Assembly: GCA_964584775.1 (NCBI GenBank)
Contig: CAZPBC010000006.1
Span: 8,422 to 72,421 of the forward strand
Direction: 5' to 3'
Length of the DNA: 64,000 nucleotides
DNA from: CAZPBC01 sp964584775
Lineage (GTDB): Bacteria > Chlamydiota > Chlamydiia > Chlamydiales > SLFE01
This document shows positions 45,022 to 54,060 of this stretch, in pieces. The notes under the pieces were generated by a model. That model saw only the letters and a program-made list of their open reading frames with translations. It searched no databases and was not told the origin of the DNA. The first letter of the stretch is position 1. Every line of letters starts with the position of its first letter. The translations under genes were made by a program, and so were the position numbers.

Positions 45022-45703
45022 GCGTCTCCATTTCGACTGCAACTTGCTTTTTCTTCAAAAGGACAAGGTTGCGGATGTAGGGTAGGAGTCCGAGTGCGGG
45101 TCCAATGAAGTTCACGAGATCGTTCAGCATGAAAAAGTAAATGCAAGCCATGATGGCACCCGCAATACTCAACCACCAAAAAGAGCTTTTGACAACACTC
45201 GCGTGAGCCATTTCTGATTGCCACCACTGTACCCAGAAGCGGCTTGCAAAAAGAGCGAAGCCGATGGTGCCGAAGATGTGCCAAACAGCAGAAAGAGGAG
45301 TGCTTGTTCCTTTAGTAAAGTAGCTCGGTGAACGGAAGAAGACGTAGTTACCTGTCAACCACCCTTGTAGAACAAAGAGTCCGAAGACAAAAAGAAGAGA
45401 GCAGGCAATGAAGATCAGGACACTTTTGAGGGAAAACTGCTCCTCTTCCGGTTTCCTGAGATCCAAATTTCTCCAGGAGATGACCGCGTTGAAGGTCTGG
45501 ATGAGGCAGATGTTTAACTGCAGCTGAATGAAGGTGTGGAAGGCCATCATGATATTTCCCATGAGAGAAATGACCCAAAAGTTCGCTCCAACAACGCTCT
45601 CTTTTTTGTATTCACTGACAAACCATTGGATAGTGAAGCGTGATGCGAAGAGGATGTTCGCGATAAATCCGAGGGGGTAGAGGGTGTCTCTGAGGAGGTC
45701 CAT
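45008..45703 (-). CDS. LAB_N (lipid-A-disaccharide synthase N-terminal domain) membrane protein with two repeats
   Basis: The 231-residue membrane protein has two copies of the LAB_N module. Copy one contains ASRFTIQWFVSEYKKESVV, FWVISLMGNIMM and a later NAVISWRNLDL. Copy two contains ASRFWVQWWQSEMAHASVV, FWWLSIAGAIMAC and PYIRNLVLL. The module is found fused to chlamydial LpxB or next to dolichyl-phosphate-type glycosyltransferases and probably handles lipid-linked sugars. Here it sits between such a GT2 gene and lpxB, so both contexts meet. The end overlaps lpxB by 14 bases. Confidence 0.88.
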   Translation of the reverse strand: MDLLRDTLYPLGFIANILFASRFTIQWFVSEYKKESVVGANFWVISLMGNIMMAFHTFIQLQLNICLIQTFNAVISWRNLDLRKPEEEQFSLKSVLIFIACSLLFVFGLFVLQGWLTGNYVFFRSPSYFTKGTSTPLSAVWHIFGTIGFALFASRFWVQWWQSEMAHASVVKSSFWWLSIAGAIMACIYFFMLNDLVNFIGPALGLLPYIRNLVLLKKKQVAVEMETHETK

Positions 45704-45706
45704 TCG

Positions 45707-46420
45707 TTAGTCCTTGTTTTTCACTTGATATTTCAGAGTTCGGCTTCGCATCCATGCAACGGCAAACAGATCCCAGAGGGTGTTGAGCGAGCGGTTGAAG
45801 AGGTTGTATTTACTTTTCCCTCGGGTTCTCTCTCGATGGTTGACTGGCTGCTCGGTCACTGTAAAGCCGTTAATCAGAAAAAGAGCCGGGAGGAAGCGGT
45901 GCATCCCGTTAAAGAGGGGGATCTTTTGAAGAGAGCTTTTGCGGTAGATTTTGAGTGAGCAGCCGGTATCGCTTACACCATCTTTAACGACAGCGCGGCG
46001 GAGGCTATTCGCAAAAAGAGAAGAGAACTTTTTACTCCAAGGATCTTTGCGGTTAACGCGGTTGCCGACGATCATATCGTGTCCATCCATCGCTTCAATC
46101 AAGTGAGGAATATCATTAGGATCATTCTGTTGATCGCCGTCGAGCGTGATGACAAACTCTCCACGAGCGCTTTTAAATCCTGCATCGAAGGCGCTGGATT
46201 GTCCATAGTTGCGATCGAAGGAGAGGATTTGTAGATAGGGCTTCTCCTGTTGAAGGGTTTCTAGAACTTTAAGCGTCTGGTCTGTCGATCCATCATCGAC
46301 GGCGATGAGCTCCCAGTTTTTTGCAACACGGTTCATCACTGGTTCGATCTCGTTGATCAGGGGGAGGACGTTTTCCTCCTCATTTTTAAGCGGGATCACT
46401 ACGCTGTACTCGACAGTCAT
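45707..46420 (-). CDS. family 2 glycosyltransferase (DPM1/ArnC-like)
   Basis: A 237-residue soluble GT2 enzyme: YSVVIPLKNEEENV start, WELIAVDDGSTDQT, FDRNYGQSSAFDAGFKSA, the DxD-type LDGDQQNDPNDIP, and the acceptor-side segment SDTGCSLKIYRK and HRERTRGKSKYN. Such enzymes move a sugar from a nucleotide to polyprenyl phosphate. No C-terminal membrane helices are present, as expected for the DPM1 class that pairs with a separate membrane protein, here LAB_N four bases downstream. ATG 46420 overlaps the previous stop (ATGA). Confidence 0.92.
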   Translation of the reverse strand: MTVEYSVVIPLKNEEENVLPLINEIEPVMNRVAKNWELIAVDDGSTDQTLKVLETLQQEKPYLQILSFDRNYGQSSAFDAGFKSARGEFVITLDGDQQNDPNDIPHLIEAMDGHDMIVGNRVNRKDPWSKKFSSLFANSLRRAVVKDGVSDTGCSLKIYRKSSLQKIPLFNGMHRFLPALFLINGFTVTEQPVNHRERTRGKSKYNLFNRSLNTLWDLFAVAWMRSRTLKYQVKNKD

Positions 46421-47172
46421 TCCTCTTCCTTCAGTTGTTTGGCAGCCCAACGGGCTCCCTCTAAAAATTGTTGTTTATCGGTTCCGTGTCCTAAACGCCC
46501 AATGGAAGGGCTCAGGATCAATTCCACAGGGGGAGAGCGCACCCCTTTATCTGCATTCTTCTGAACGAGGCGGCGGACGAAATTATAGCAGGAGTCGGTG
46601 TCGACCATCAAGTCGTGGTTGCCCATGTAAATACGGATCTTCTTTTTCACGAGGGAGGGGATGAGAGTGAAGGGCGAAAGCGAGTCGTACAGAGGGGCTG
46701 CACCATCCTTAAAAGAGGTCGAGTGGTGGAAGTCGGTGAGAGGGGCAAAAAGCAATCCCGCCTTGAACCGCGCGTCCAGGCTGAGTAGATGGAGAGCTGG
46801 TACGGCTCCTCTGGAAAGACCTGCAGGGAGGAGCTGATTGTGGTCGATCACACCCTCAGCATGGAGGATTTCGAGATCATCTTTGACCTGGCCGAGGAAG
46901 GGGGTGAGAAAATCCTCTCCCTTTTCAAACGCCTCTCTCCAGAAGGCAATGGCTTGTATTTTGTCTGCCCCATCAGGGTGGAAAGGGAGGTTGCAGGAGA
47001 GGACGTTGAGGCCTGCTTCAAAGGCAAACTGTGCCGGCTGGCAGAGAGGATCGAGAGAAAGACTCTCCATCCCCGAGGCGGAGAAATAAAGAAGCGTGCC
47101 GCGCTTTTCCTGGTGTGATAGAAAAGCCCAGGTAAGCGAGTGTTCTGGGTGGTCAAGGATTTCAGGGGTCAT
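46417..47172 (-). CDS. alpha/beta-hydrolase-like protein
   Basis: This 251-residue soluble protein has an alpha/beta hydrolase triad layout: nucleophile elbow GLSRG (Ser near residue 119), acid in GNHDLMVD near residue 185 and His in LGHGTD near residue 229. An esterase or acyl hydrolase is possible; the substrate is unknown. It lies between pcnB and GT2 with ATGA overlaps on both sides, so it is part of the envelope operon. Confidence 0.78.
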   Translation of the reverse strand: MTPEILDHPEHSLTWAFLSHQEKRGTLLYFSASGMESLSLDPLCQPAQFAFEAGLNVLSCNLPFHPDGADKIQAIAFWREAFEKGEDFLTPFLGQVKDDLEILHAEGVIDHNQLLPAGLSRGAVPALHLLSLDARFKAGLLFAPLTDFHHSTSFKDGAAPLYDSLSPFTLIPSLVKKKIRIYMGNHDLMVDTDSCYNFVRRLVQKNADKGVRSPPVELILSPSIGRLGHGTDKQQFLEGARWAAKQLKEEE

Positions 47173-48449
47173 GAAGTAGGGGGGCGGGCTCTTCTCGGGC
47201 GGCCGGATCGTCTCCCTCTTGAAGGGCGTCTCCTTGGTTGGGGAACGCCGTTTTTCTTTGCCTTCTTGTGAAGCTCATCGAAGTCGAAATAGGTGTCGCG
47301 CAGCTGTGGATCGAGGAGGGCACGCATCTGTAAAAAATGCAATGCATGGGGGAAGTCGTGGTCACTTAAGAAGCGGAGTCGTTTGCTTTTCTTTCCAGAA
47401 AGAGGAGTCATTCTGTACTGCGTGGTGAGGATGTAGACCGTATTGGAGCTGAGTTTTTTGGGGAAGTGGGTAAAAGAGTTCGAGAACACCTCGCGCACCA
47501 CGTTCCAGCAAATGAGTGTCACTTCACCTAAGTGGGGGACCTTCTCTTTCGTGTTCATATACGCTTCCAGCTCACGGTTCACGAGAGGAAAGAGGAGGGC
47601 TGCAGCAAGAACAGCACGACGGAGCTGAACACGCTCATTGCGGGAGTGGATTTCGTCGATGAGTTTGAGGTATGCAAAGATCTCTTCTCCGACTTCCGAC
47701 TGCATCGACTCTGCCAATTCAGGGATGATGTAATTGAGAAGCTCGTGTTCGAGCATCAATTTAAAAAAGTCGTGGCTTGCTCCAGACTCGAGCATACGCA
47801 AAAGCTCCTCGAGGACGCGGGCAGGGGCGCTTTTTACGATCTCTTCTTTGCAGGTTTCCAAAGCATTCAAGCAATCATCGGCCATAGCAAAGCCAAAGCG
47901 GGCACGGAATTTGAGAAGGCGGATCATCCTTACCGGGTCTTGACGGAAGCGAGCCTCAGGGGTGCCGATCGAGTGGATGGTCCGGGTTTGGAGATCTTCC
48001 CAGCCGCCGACATAGTCGATCACACACTCTTCTTCAGGGTCATAGAAGAGACCATTGATCGAGAAGTCGCGTCGTGTTGCATCTTCTTCAGGAGAGCCCC
48101 AGATGTTGTCCCGGACGATGAGCTCCTCTTCTTCATTGTTTCCAGCACGGAAGGTCGAAACTTCGAAGATTTTCCGGCCGACGCGGATGTGCGCCAGACG
48201 GAAGCGGCGCCCTATAAGCAGGCAGCTTCGGCGGAAGACCTCTTTGATTTCGTCGGGAAGAGCTGAGGTGGATATATCGTAATCTTTTGGTTTTGAACCA
48301 GTTAGAAGGTCTCGAACCGAGCCTCCTACGAGGTAAGCTGTGTAGCCAGCTTCCTTGAGTCTCTCGACGACACGCAGGGCGTCAGCGTCGATCATCTCAT
48401 GAGTAATGCCGTGTTCATCTCGTGTTAAAACGCGTGGTTTCAAGTGCAA
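47169..48449 (-). CDS. pcnB: poly(A) polymerase / tRNA nucleotidyltransferase family
   Basis: The enzyme adds 3' adenylates to RNA, marking it for decay. The 426 residues contain the nucleotidyltransferase signature YLVGGSVRDLLTG with DYDIST (metal Asp pair), the RRDFSINGLFYDP motif, RFRQDPVRMIRLLKFRARFGF and a C-terminal helical domain. The tail is strongly basic (PRRRPSRGRRSGRPRRARP), as in E. coli PcnB, which favours poly(A) polymerase over CCA enzyme. It heads a five-gene minus-strand operon ending at lpxB. Confidence 0.93.
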   Translation of the reverse strand: MHLKPRVLTRDEHGITHEMIDADALRVVERLKEAGYTAYLVGGSVRDLLTGSKPKDYDISTSALPDEIKEVFRRSCLLIGRRFRLAHIRVGRKIFEVSTFRAGNNEEEELIVRDNIWGSPEEDATRRDFSINGLFYDPEEECVIDYVGGWEDLQTRTIHSIGTPEARFRQDPVRMIRLLKFRARFGFAMADDCLNALETCKEEIVKSAPARVLEELLRMLESGASHDFFKLMLEHELLNYIIPELAESMQSEVGEEIFAYLKLIDEIHSRNERVQLRRAVLAAALLFPLVNRELEAYMNTKEKVPHLGEVTLICWNVVREVFSNSFTHFPKKLSSNTVYILTTQYRMTPLSGKKSKRLRFLSDHDFPHALHFLQMRALLDPQLRDTYFDFDELHKKAKKNGVPQPRRRPSRGRRSGRPRRARPPTS

Positions 48450-48730
48450 TCTCAGTTATTTGTAGGATGAAAATGTACCTGACCTGAGTGGAATCTGTCA
48501 AGGAGATAAGTGCTTCTAACAAGAGTGGTTAAGTTCTTTACGCTCAGCTCTAAATTCTCAAATATGATGGTTAGAAACTAGATTCGTATTTGACCCTGAA
48601 CGAGCTAGTGAAGGACATACTTAAAGATCTAGAGTGAATAAGTGACGACTAGACCCAAGATCGAGGGCGCTTAAGTGCTTTTTCATCTTTGTCTGTTGAA
48701 TTGTGATCTGGTTGAGGGATCACTTCATCT
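48450..48730. other. intergenic region with no recognisable gene
   Basis: The region upstream of pcnB has no convincing open frame or RNA gene. It leads into a decayed copy of the LPxGL-repeat gene. The pcnB promoter should lie here but no clear boxes were picked out. Confidence 0.4.
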
Positions 48731-49012
48731 GATTCAGTCACTCTTCGAGTAACAGCATTTCAAAGACTGTTAGAAGAAGGTAGATCTTATCCAAGTCAAA
48801 ACATCGTAGTAACAGGAAAAGTTGAGGTAGGAGACCTAAATTCAGTCACCCTCCCAGAAGGCCTGAGTGTTGGAGTCCTGAAACTTCATTTCGGAGATCT
48901 TAGTCGTCACCTCCGTGAGGTGGATGCATTAAACCGAATGTCAGAGACGGCAAAAAAGAAACTCTGACGCGCTGTGAGGACCAATACATCCTTAAGCACG
49001 GTCAATTTTTAA
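48731..49012 (+). pseudogene. decayed paralogue of the LPxGL-repeat gene (copy 1)
   Basis: Reading from 48731, the frame gives SVTLRVTAFQRLLEEGRSYP and SQNIVVTGKVEVGDL, close to residues 19-53 of the intact gene at 49240. It then jumps from one LPEGLSVG unit to the C-terminal ETAKKKL. A TGA at 48965-48967 interrupts the frame, after which RAVRTNTSLSTVNF continues in frame to TAA at 49010. The start codon and nearly all repeats are missing. The intergenic sequence 49013-49239 is AT-rich and holds no gene; part of it resembles the 3' flank of copy 3. Confidence 0.75.
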
Positions 49013-49239
49013 AGCGATCTAGCTGACGACGGTGTAACCATCTTTGTGAAGGAGGAGAGACACCTTACATCTTGAGTCCCGGTCCATCTGGGCGATGTGC
49101 TTGTCTCCCTTTTTTTCTAGTAAATGATTTAAATTGATTCAAGTTTTAAAATTCTTTGCATAAACATTAAATTTGATTTATTTTATCATCTTCTTAGATA
49201 TATAAATTTTGTAAAATCTAAATCAAAAAAGGAAACTCC

Positions 49240-50139
49240 ATGAACCCCATACAACCTTCGATGGCGGCGCAACGCTATCCTACTTCACTTGATTCAGTCA
49301 CTCTTCCAGCAGAAGAGTTTGAAAGATTGTTAGAAAAAGGTGGACCTTATCCAAGTCAAAACATTGTAGTCACAGGAAACGTTGAGGTAGGAAACCTAAA
49401 TTCAGTCACCCTCCCAAAAGGCTTGAGAGTCGAAGGGAACTTAGAGCTCCGTCGATGTTCAGGCTTAATATCCCTGCCTGAAGGCCTGAGTGTCGAAGGA
49501 CGTCTGTACCTCTTTGTTTGCACAGGCCTAAAAGCCCTCCCAGCAGGTCTGAGAGTTGGAGGGGACCTGAAGCTCGAAGGTTGCAAAGGTCTAACAGATT
49601 TACCAGAAGGTCTGAGTGTCGGAAAGAACCTGGACCTCTGGGTTTGCGAAGGCCTAAAAGCCCTCCCAGCAGGTCTGAGAGTTGGAGGGAACTTAGACCT
49701 CAAAGGTTGCACAGGACTAACGGCCCTGCCAGAAGGCTTGAGTATTGGAGGGAACCTGAGCATCCCTCGGAATCTCATAAAAATAAAAGCCCTCCCAGAA
49801 GGTCTGAGTGTCGGAGGGAGGCTGGACATTTGTGATTGGAAAAAACTAAAAGCCCTCCCAAAAGGACTGAGAGTCGGAACCCTGGTACTTAGATCCGAAG
49901 CTATTAAATTAAAACAGGTTCAGGAGGGTATTCGCCTTAGTCCCTCTATTAGGTATTTGCGTCTAAAGGGTGATCCGACGCCAGAATGCCTAGAGGCTGT
50001 TGCTGGTTGTATACGAGAGAGTCGTATCCGTGTGTTGGATTTAACAAAGTATATGCCAGAGAAGGCAAAAATGACACTTTTACATGCTTTGAGGACCAAT
50101 ACATCCATAAGCGAAGTCTACTTTAGTGGAGGTTTTTAA
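49240..50139 (+). CDS. solenoid protein with eight 21-residue LPxGLxVGGxLxL repeats, putative effector
   Basis: The 299-residue protein has no signal peptide or membrane helix. After a 57-residue N-terminal region come eight repeats starting at Leu-Pro 58, 79, 100, 121, 142, 163, 185 and 206, with consensus LPxGLxVGGxLxLxxCxGL. This should fold as a leucine-rich solenoid for protein binding. The C-terminal 80 residues (ESRIRVLDLT, LLHALRTNTSISEVYF) look like two ribonuclease-inhibitor-type LRR units. AAAAGG precedes the ATG. The gene is flanked by two broken relatives and is more AT-rich than the housekeeping genes around it. A host-directed effector is the likeliest role, by analogy with LRR proteins of amoeba symbionts. 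Confidence 0.75.
   Translation: MNPIQPSMAAQRYPTSLDSVTLPAEEFERLLEKGGPYPSQNIVVTGNVEVGNLNSVTLPKGLRVEGNLELRRCSGLISLPEGLSVEGRLYLFVCTGLKALPAGLRVGGDLKLEGCKGLTDLPEGLSVGKNLDLWVCEGLKALPAGLRVGGNLDLKGCTGLTALPEGLSIGGNLSIPRNLIKIKALPEGLSVGGRLDICDWKKLKALPKGLRVGTLVLRSEAIKLKQVQEGIRLSPSIRYLRLKGDPTPECLEAVAGCIRESRIRVLDLTKYMPEKAKMTLLHALRTNTSISEVYFSGGF
49411..49884 (+). repeat. tandem 63-bp coding repeats
   Basis: The solenoid repeats are also repeats in DNA, with a 63-bp period (one 66-bp unit). A 39-base stretch at 49525-49563 recurs exactly at 49651-49689, two units on, indicating recent duplication or gene conversion. Confidence 0.8.
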
Positions 50140-50274
50140 TAATGATAGATAAATTAATCCTATTCAAATCTTAATTCTCAAAAATCTTTAATAAGATAGT
50201 AAAATTCATTCATAAAATACTATTGGCAAGGTAATTTGATTTTTTAGAATTCCTAACTCATAAAGGAAAACTCC

Positions 50275-50609
50275 ATGAACCCCATACAACATTCGATGGC
50301 GGGGCAACCCTACCCTACTTCGTCTGATTCAGTCACCTCCCAAAAGGACTGAGAGTCGGAATCCAGGGACTTAATTTCGGAGCTCTTGAAGTGAAAAAGG
50401 TTCAGAAGGCTGTTCGCCTTAGTCCCTCGATTCAGGGTTTGCATCCAAGGGGTGCTCTGAGGTAACAAAGCCTAAAGGCTCTTGCTGATTGTATACGAGA
50501 GAGTCGAATCCGTGAGTTGGATTTAACAAACGAAATACCAGAGAAGGCAAAAAAGACATTTTTATGTGTTGTGATGGATAATACACTCTTAAGCATAGTC
50601 AAATTTTAA
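50275..50609 (+). pseudogene. decayed paralogue of the LPxGL-repeat gene (copy 3)
   Basis: ATG 50275 with AAAGGAAAACTCC upstream is nearly identical to the start of the intact gene (MNPIQHSMAGQPYPTSSDSV). A deletion plus frameshift after SVT joins it to the last LPKGLRVG unit in another frame. That frame reads on through VKKVQKAVRLSPSIQGL, a TAA at about 50463, and the C-terminal ESRIRELDLT with PEKAKK to TAA at 50607. All repeats but one are gone. About 80 bp of its 3' flank resemble the 3' flank of copy 1. The remaining 220 bp up to glmM hold nothing recognisable. Confidence 0.78.
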
Positions 50610-50832
50610 AGCAGACTCGCTGATTTGGTAATCATCTTCGTGAACGAGGAGAGATGCCAGACATCCTGAGTTCCAATCTATCAAGAAGCAGGGTAATACA
50701 CTTCAGACTTGAAATAGCGAAGTATTAAATTGAATGGATTGAAAACATCAAGTGTTCCCAAATTCTCTTGAAAAGTCCCTCAAAATCAGTTAATTTGGAA
50801 CTATCAGTAAAATATCTATTCCAACTGGATCC

Positions 50833-52212
50833 ATGACAGAAAAGAAACCGACGAAAACGAAAAGGCAAAAAATATTTGGAACCGATGGAGTGAGGGGCCG
50901 CGCCAACCAGCTCCCCATGACCGTTGAAATCGCTCTGGCTCTCGGACGTGCAGCAGGGAAGATCTTCCGTGAAAATGGAAGCCACCGGGTGGTGATCGGC
51001 AAAGACACCCGCCTCTCGTGCTATATGTTTGAAAATGCGTTGATCTCGGGCCTTTGCTCGATGGGCGTGAACACTCTCATGCTGGGGCCTTTCCCCACTC
51101 CTGGGGTGGCGTTCATTACCCGCGCTTACCGAGCAGATGCAGGAATCGTCATCTCTGCTTCGCACAACTCCTTTGAAGATAACGGAATCAAATTTTTCTC
51201 CGCTGAAGGCTTTAAGCTTCCTGACGAGCTCGAAAAGACGATGGAAGATCTCGTTGAAAAAGGAGATTTTACAGATGCCCTTCCGAATTCAAACCAGATC
51301 GGACGGAATGCCAAAGTCCGCGATGCAGATGGGCGCTATATTGAGTTTGTCAAAGCGACCTTCCCCAAACTCCGCTCACTACAAGGCCTGCGCATCGCTC
51401 TTGATTGTGCCAACGGAGCTGCCTACAAGGTGGCCCCTCTCATTTTTTCTGAGCTTGATGCCGAGGTGCACACCTACGGCAACCAGCCGAACGGTCTCAA
51501 TATCAACCTCGATTGCGGCTCACTCCATCCCGAGCAAGTCCAAAAAGCTGTCATTGACCATCACGCCCATGTAGGAATCGCTCTGGATGGGGATGGCGAC
51601 CGGGTGATCCTTGTCGATGAAAATGCCCAGCTGGTCGATGGAGATCAGATTCTTGGTATTTTGGCGAAGGATCTCGCTCGCAAAGGACAGTTAAAAAACA
51701 ACCGCGTTGTCGCGACCGTGATGAGCAACTTTGGATTTTTGGAATCGATGCGAGAAGCTGGAATTGAAACGACTCTCTCTAAAGTGGGTGACCGCTATGT
51801 GATCCAAGAGATGTTGAAGACAGGGTCGATCCTTGGCGGTGAGCAGAGTGGTCATATCATCTGTCTTGAACACAACACCACCGGGGATGCGCTCATTGCG
51901 GCCCTACAGGTCCTCGCGATCATGACGGAGCGCGATTTGCCTCTTTCTGAATTGGCTAAAGAAATCGAAAAGTATCCCCAAGAGCTCGTCAATGTTCCTG
52001 TTAAAGAGAAAAAAGAACTCAAAGAGTTGGATCTTGTCCAAAATGTCATTCATGACGTGGAGAAAAAACTCAACCAGCAAGGGCGCGTCCTGGTCCGCTA
52101 CTCAGGAACAGAAAACATCTGCCGAGTGATGGTGGAGGGAAAAGATAAAAAATTGGTCGACACTTCAGTGAGCGCGATTGCAGATGTCATCCGTGAAGAG
52201 ATAGGGGCTTGA
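50833..52212 (+). CDS. glmM: phosphoglucosamine mutase
   Basis: GlmM converts glucosamine-6-phosphate to glucosamine-1-phosphate for UDP-GlcNAc synthesis. The 459 residues contain KIFGTDGVRGRAN, the catalytic serine loop ISASHNSFEDNGIKFF, the metal loop LDGDGDR, the sugar loop GGEQSGH and the phosphate loop RYSGTEN. It is followed after 10 bases by glmS, so the two consecutive enzymes of the pathway are in one operon, as in Chlamydia. No strong ribosome site is seen before the ATG. Confidence 0.97.
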   Translation: MTEKKPTKTKRQKIFGTDGVRGRANQLPMTVEIALALGRAAGKIFRENGSHRVVIGKDTRLSCYMFENALISGLCSMGVNTLMLGPFPTPGVAFITRAYRADAGIVISASHNSFEDNGIKFFSAEGFKLPDELEKTMEDLVEKGDFTDALPNSNQIGRNAKVRDADGRYIEFVKATFPKLRSLQGLRIALDCANGAAYKVAPLIFSELDAEVHTYGNQPNGLNINLDCGSLHPEQVQKAVIDHHAHVGIALDGDGDRVILVDENAQLVDGDQILGILAKDLARKGQLKNNRVVATVMSNFGFLESMREAGIETTLSKVGDRYVIQEMLKTGSILGGEQSGHIICLEHNTTGDALIAALQVLAIMTERDLPLSELAKEIEKYPQELVNVPVKEKKELKELDLVQNVIHDVEKKLNQQGRVLVRYSGTENICRVMVEGKDKKLVDTSVSAIADVIREEIGA

Positions 52213-52222
52213 GAAAAAGAAT

Positions 52223-54049
52223 ATGTGCGGAATTTTTGGTTATATCGGAAAAAAGAACGCAGTCGAAATCGTCCTCAAGGGACTCAAAAGGCTCGAGTAC
52301 CGCGGTTACGACTCTTCAGGAATCGCCGGTCTGAATGGGACAGGACTTGAGTTTATCAAACAGGCAGGAAAGATTTCCGAAATGGAGAGTGCTCTTGAAA
52401 AAAAGGGCCTCCATCTCGATATGGCGATCGCTCACACGCGTTGGGCGACCCATGGCCGTCCGACTGAAGTCAATGCCCACCCTCATTTCAACACAGAATC
52501 GACTCTAGCCATTGTTCACAATGGAATTATCGAAAACCACACTGAGCTGCGCAACCATTTGGAGAAAAAAGGTTTTAGCTTTGTCACAGACACCGATACG
52601 GAAGTGATTGCCCACCTGATTTCTGATCACTACAAGGGTGACCTTCTTAAAGCAATCGGAGAGACGCTCCCCATGTTAAAAGGGGCCTTCTCGATTGCGG
52701 TCATACACAAAGACCATCCGAACTTGATTGTCGGTGCTGCCAACCACGCTCCACTAGCTGTGGGAGTGGGTGAAGAGGAGATGTTCATCGCTTCCGACGT
52801 CCTTGCATTTGGCGGACAGGTGAACAAAGTCGCCTACCTCAATGACTGCGATATAGTTGCTGTTCGCGATGGAGGTTATGAGTTCTTTGACTTCTCCCTA
52901 GTCCCGATCACAAAAGAGTTGCAAGAGATCACTTTCAAGCCGGAAGAAGCCTCTCGTGGAGACTTTCAGCACTACACATTGAAAGAGATTTTTGAGCAGC
53001 CTCAAGCGGTTCGCTCTGCGATGGCGGGTCGTATTCTAGAGGAATACGGTACCGCACAGTTCGATACACTCAGTTTCGACCTTTCCGACTTGATTGGTGT
53101 GAGCCGGATCATGATCATCGCGTGCGGAACCTCCTACCATGCCGGTTTCATCGGACAATATTTACTCGAAGAGATCGCCCATATTCCGACACAGGTAGAG
53201 ATCTCCTCAGAGTTCCGCTACAAAAACCCCATTGTGCCAGAGGGAACCCTTGCTATCGCCATCAGCCAATCGGGAGAAACGGCCGATACACTTGCTGCCC
53301 TCCGTGAGTTAAAAGCAAAAGGGGCACGGGTGATGGCAATTTGTAACACCTACGAGTCTTCCATTGCGCGTGAAGCGGACTGTACTCTCTATCAGCGTGC
53401 TGGTGTGGAGATCGGCGTCTGTTCAACGAAGGCCTTCACCAGCCAAGTGACCATTCTCACGCTCTTTACCCTCTTGATGGCACGGATGAGACACATGTCT
53501 CGAGAGGAGGGGCAGCACCTCATCACACACCTTCTTGAGCTGCCTCACCAAATTGAACAAGTCCTCAAACTCAATGAGCAAATCCATGAGATTGCGAAGA
53601 AGTATGCGAAGTATGAAAACTTCTTCTTCCTGGGACGCCGCTATATGTTCCCCACCGCTCTCGAAGGAGCGCTTAAGCTCAAAGAGATCTCCTATATCAA
53701 TGCCAATGGTTATCCTGCAGGAGAGATGAAGCATGGTCCGATCGCGCTCATCAGTCCCGACTGTCCGACGGTTGCTTTCATGGGCGATAAGTTCACCTAC
53801 GAAAAGATGCTCAGTAACCTTATGGAGGTGAAGGCGCGCTCAGGGCCGGTGATTGCGATTGCTGAAGAGGGAGCGAAAGAGATCTCGGACATTGCCGAAG
53901 AACTGATCACCATCCCAAAAACGATTGATGAGCTTGCTGTCATCCCAATGTCTGTTGCAGCGCAGCTTTTCGCTTACTATGTTGCACTCGAGAGAGGCGA
54001 AGACATCGATCAGCCCCGCAATCTTGCCAAGTCAGTCACCGTTGAGTAA
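52223..54049 (+). CDS. glmS: glutamine-fructose-6-phosphate aminotransferase
   Basis: GlmS makes glucosamine-6-phosphate from fructose-6-phosphate and glutamine. The 608-residue protein starts MCGIFGYIG with the N-terminal nucleophile Cys2. It has the amidotransferase signatures RWATHGRP and HNGIIENH, then two SIS sugar isomerase domains (IIACGTSYHAG, ISQSGETADTLAALRELK, GRRYMFPTALEGALKLKEISY) and the C-terminal QPRNLAKSVTVE. The length matches the family. Confidence 0.98.
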   Translation: MCGIFGYIGKKNAVEIVLKGLKRLEYRGYDSSGIAGLNGTGLEFIKQAGKISEMESALEKKGLHLDMAIAHTRWATHGRPTEVNAHPHFNTESTLAIVHNGIIENHTELRNHLEKKGFSFVTDTDTEVIAHLISDHYKGDLLKAIGETLPMLKGAFSIAVIHKDHPNLIVGAANHAPLAVGVGEEEMFIASDVLAFGGQVNKVAYLNDCDIVAVRDGGYEFFDFSLVPITKELQEITFKPEEASRGDFQHYTLKEIFEQPQAVRSAMAGRILEEYGTAQFDTLSFDLSDLIGVSRIMIIACGTSYHAGFIGQYLLEEIAHIPTQVEISSEFRYKNPIVPEGTLAIAISQSGETADTLAALRELKAKGARVMAICNTYESSIAREADCTLYQRAGVEIGVCSTKAFTSQVTILTLFTLLMARMRHMSREEGQHLITHLLELPHQIEQVLKLNEQIHEIAKKYAKYENFFFLGRRYMFPTALEGALKLKEISYINANGYPAGEMKHGPIALISPDCPTVAFMGDKFTYEKMLSNLMEVKARSGPVIAIAEEGAKEISDIAEELITIPKTIDELAVIPMSVAAQLFAYYVALERGEDIDQPRNLAKSVTVE

Positions 54050-54060
54050 TTACAGAGTGG

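Noticed and set aside
47532..48266. 244-codon plus-strand frame inside pcnB
   Set aside because: It is antisense to conserved poly(A) polymerase motifs and has no supporting start signal.
49411..49884. CRISPR-like array
   Set aside because: The 63-bp repeats are contiguous, in frame and coding, with no spacers.
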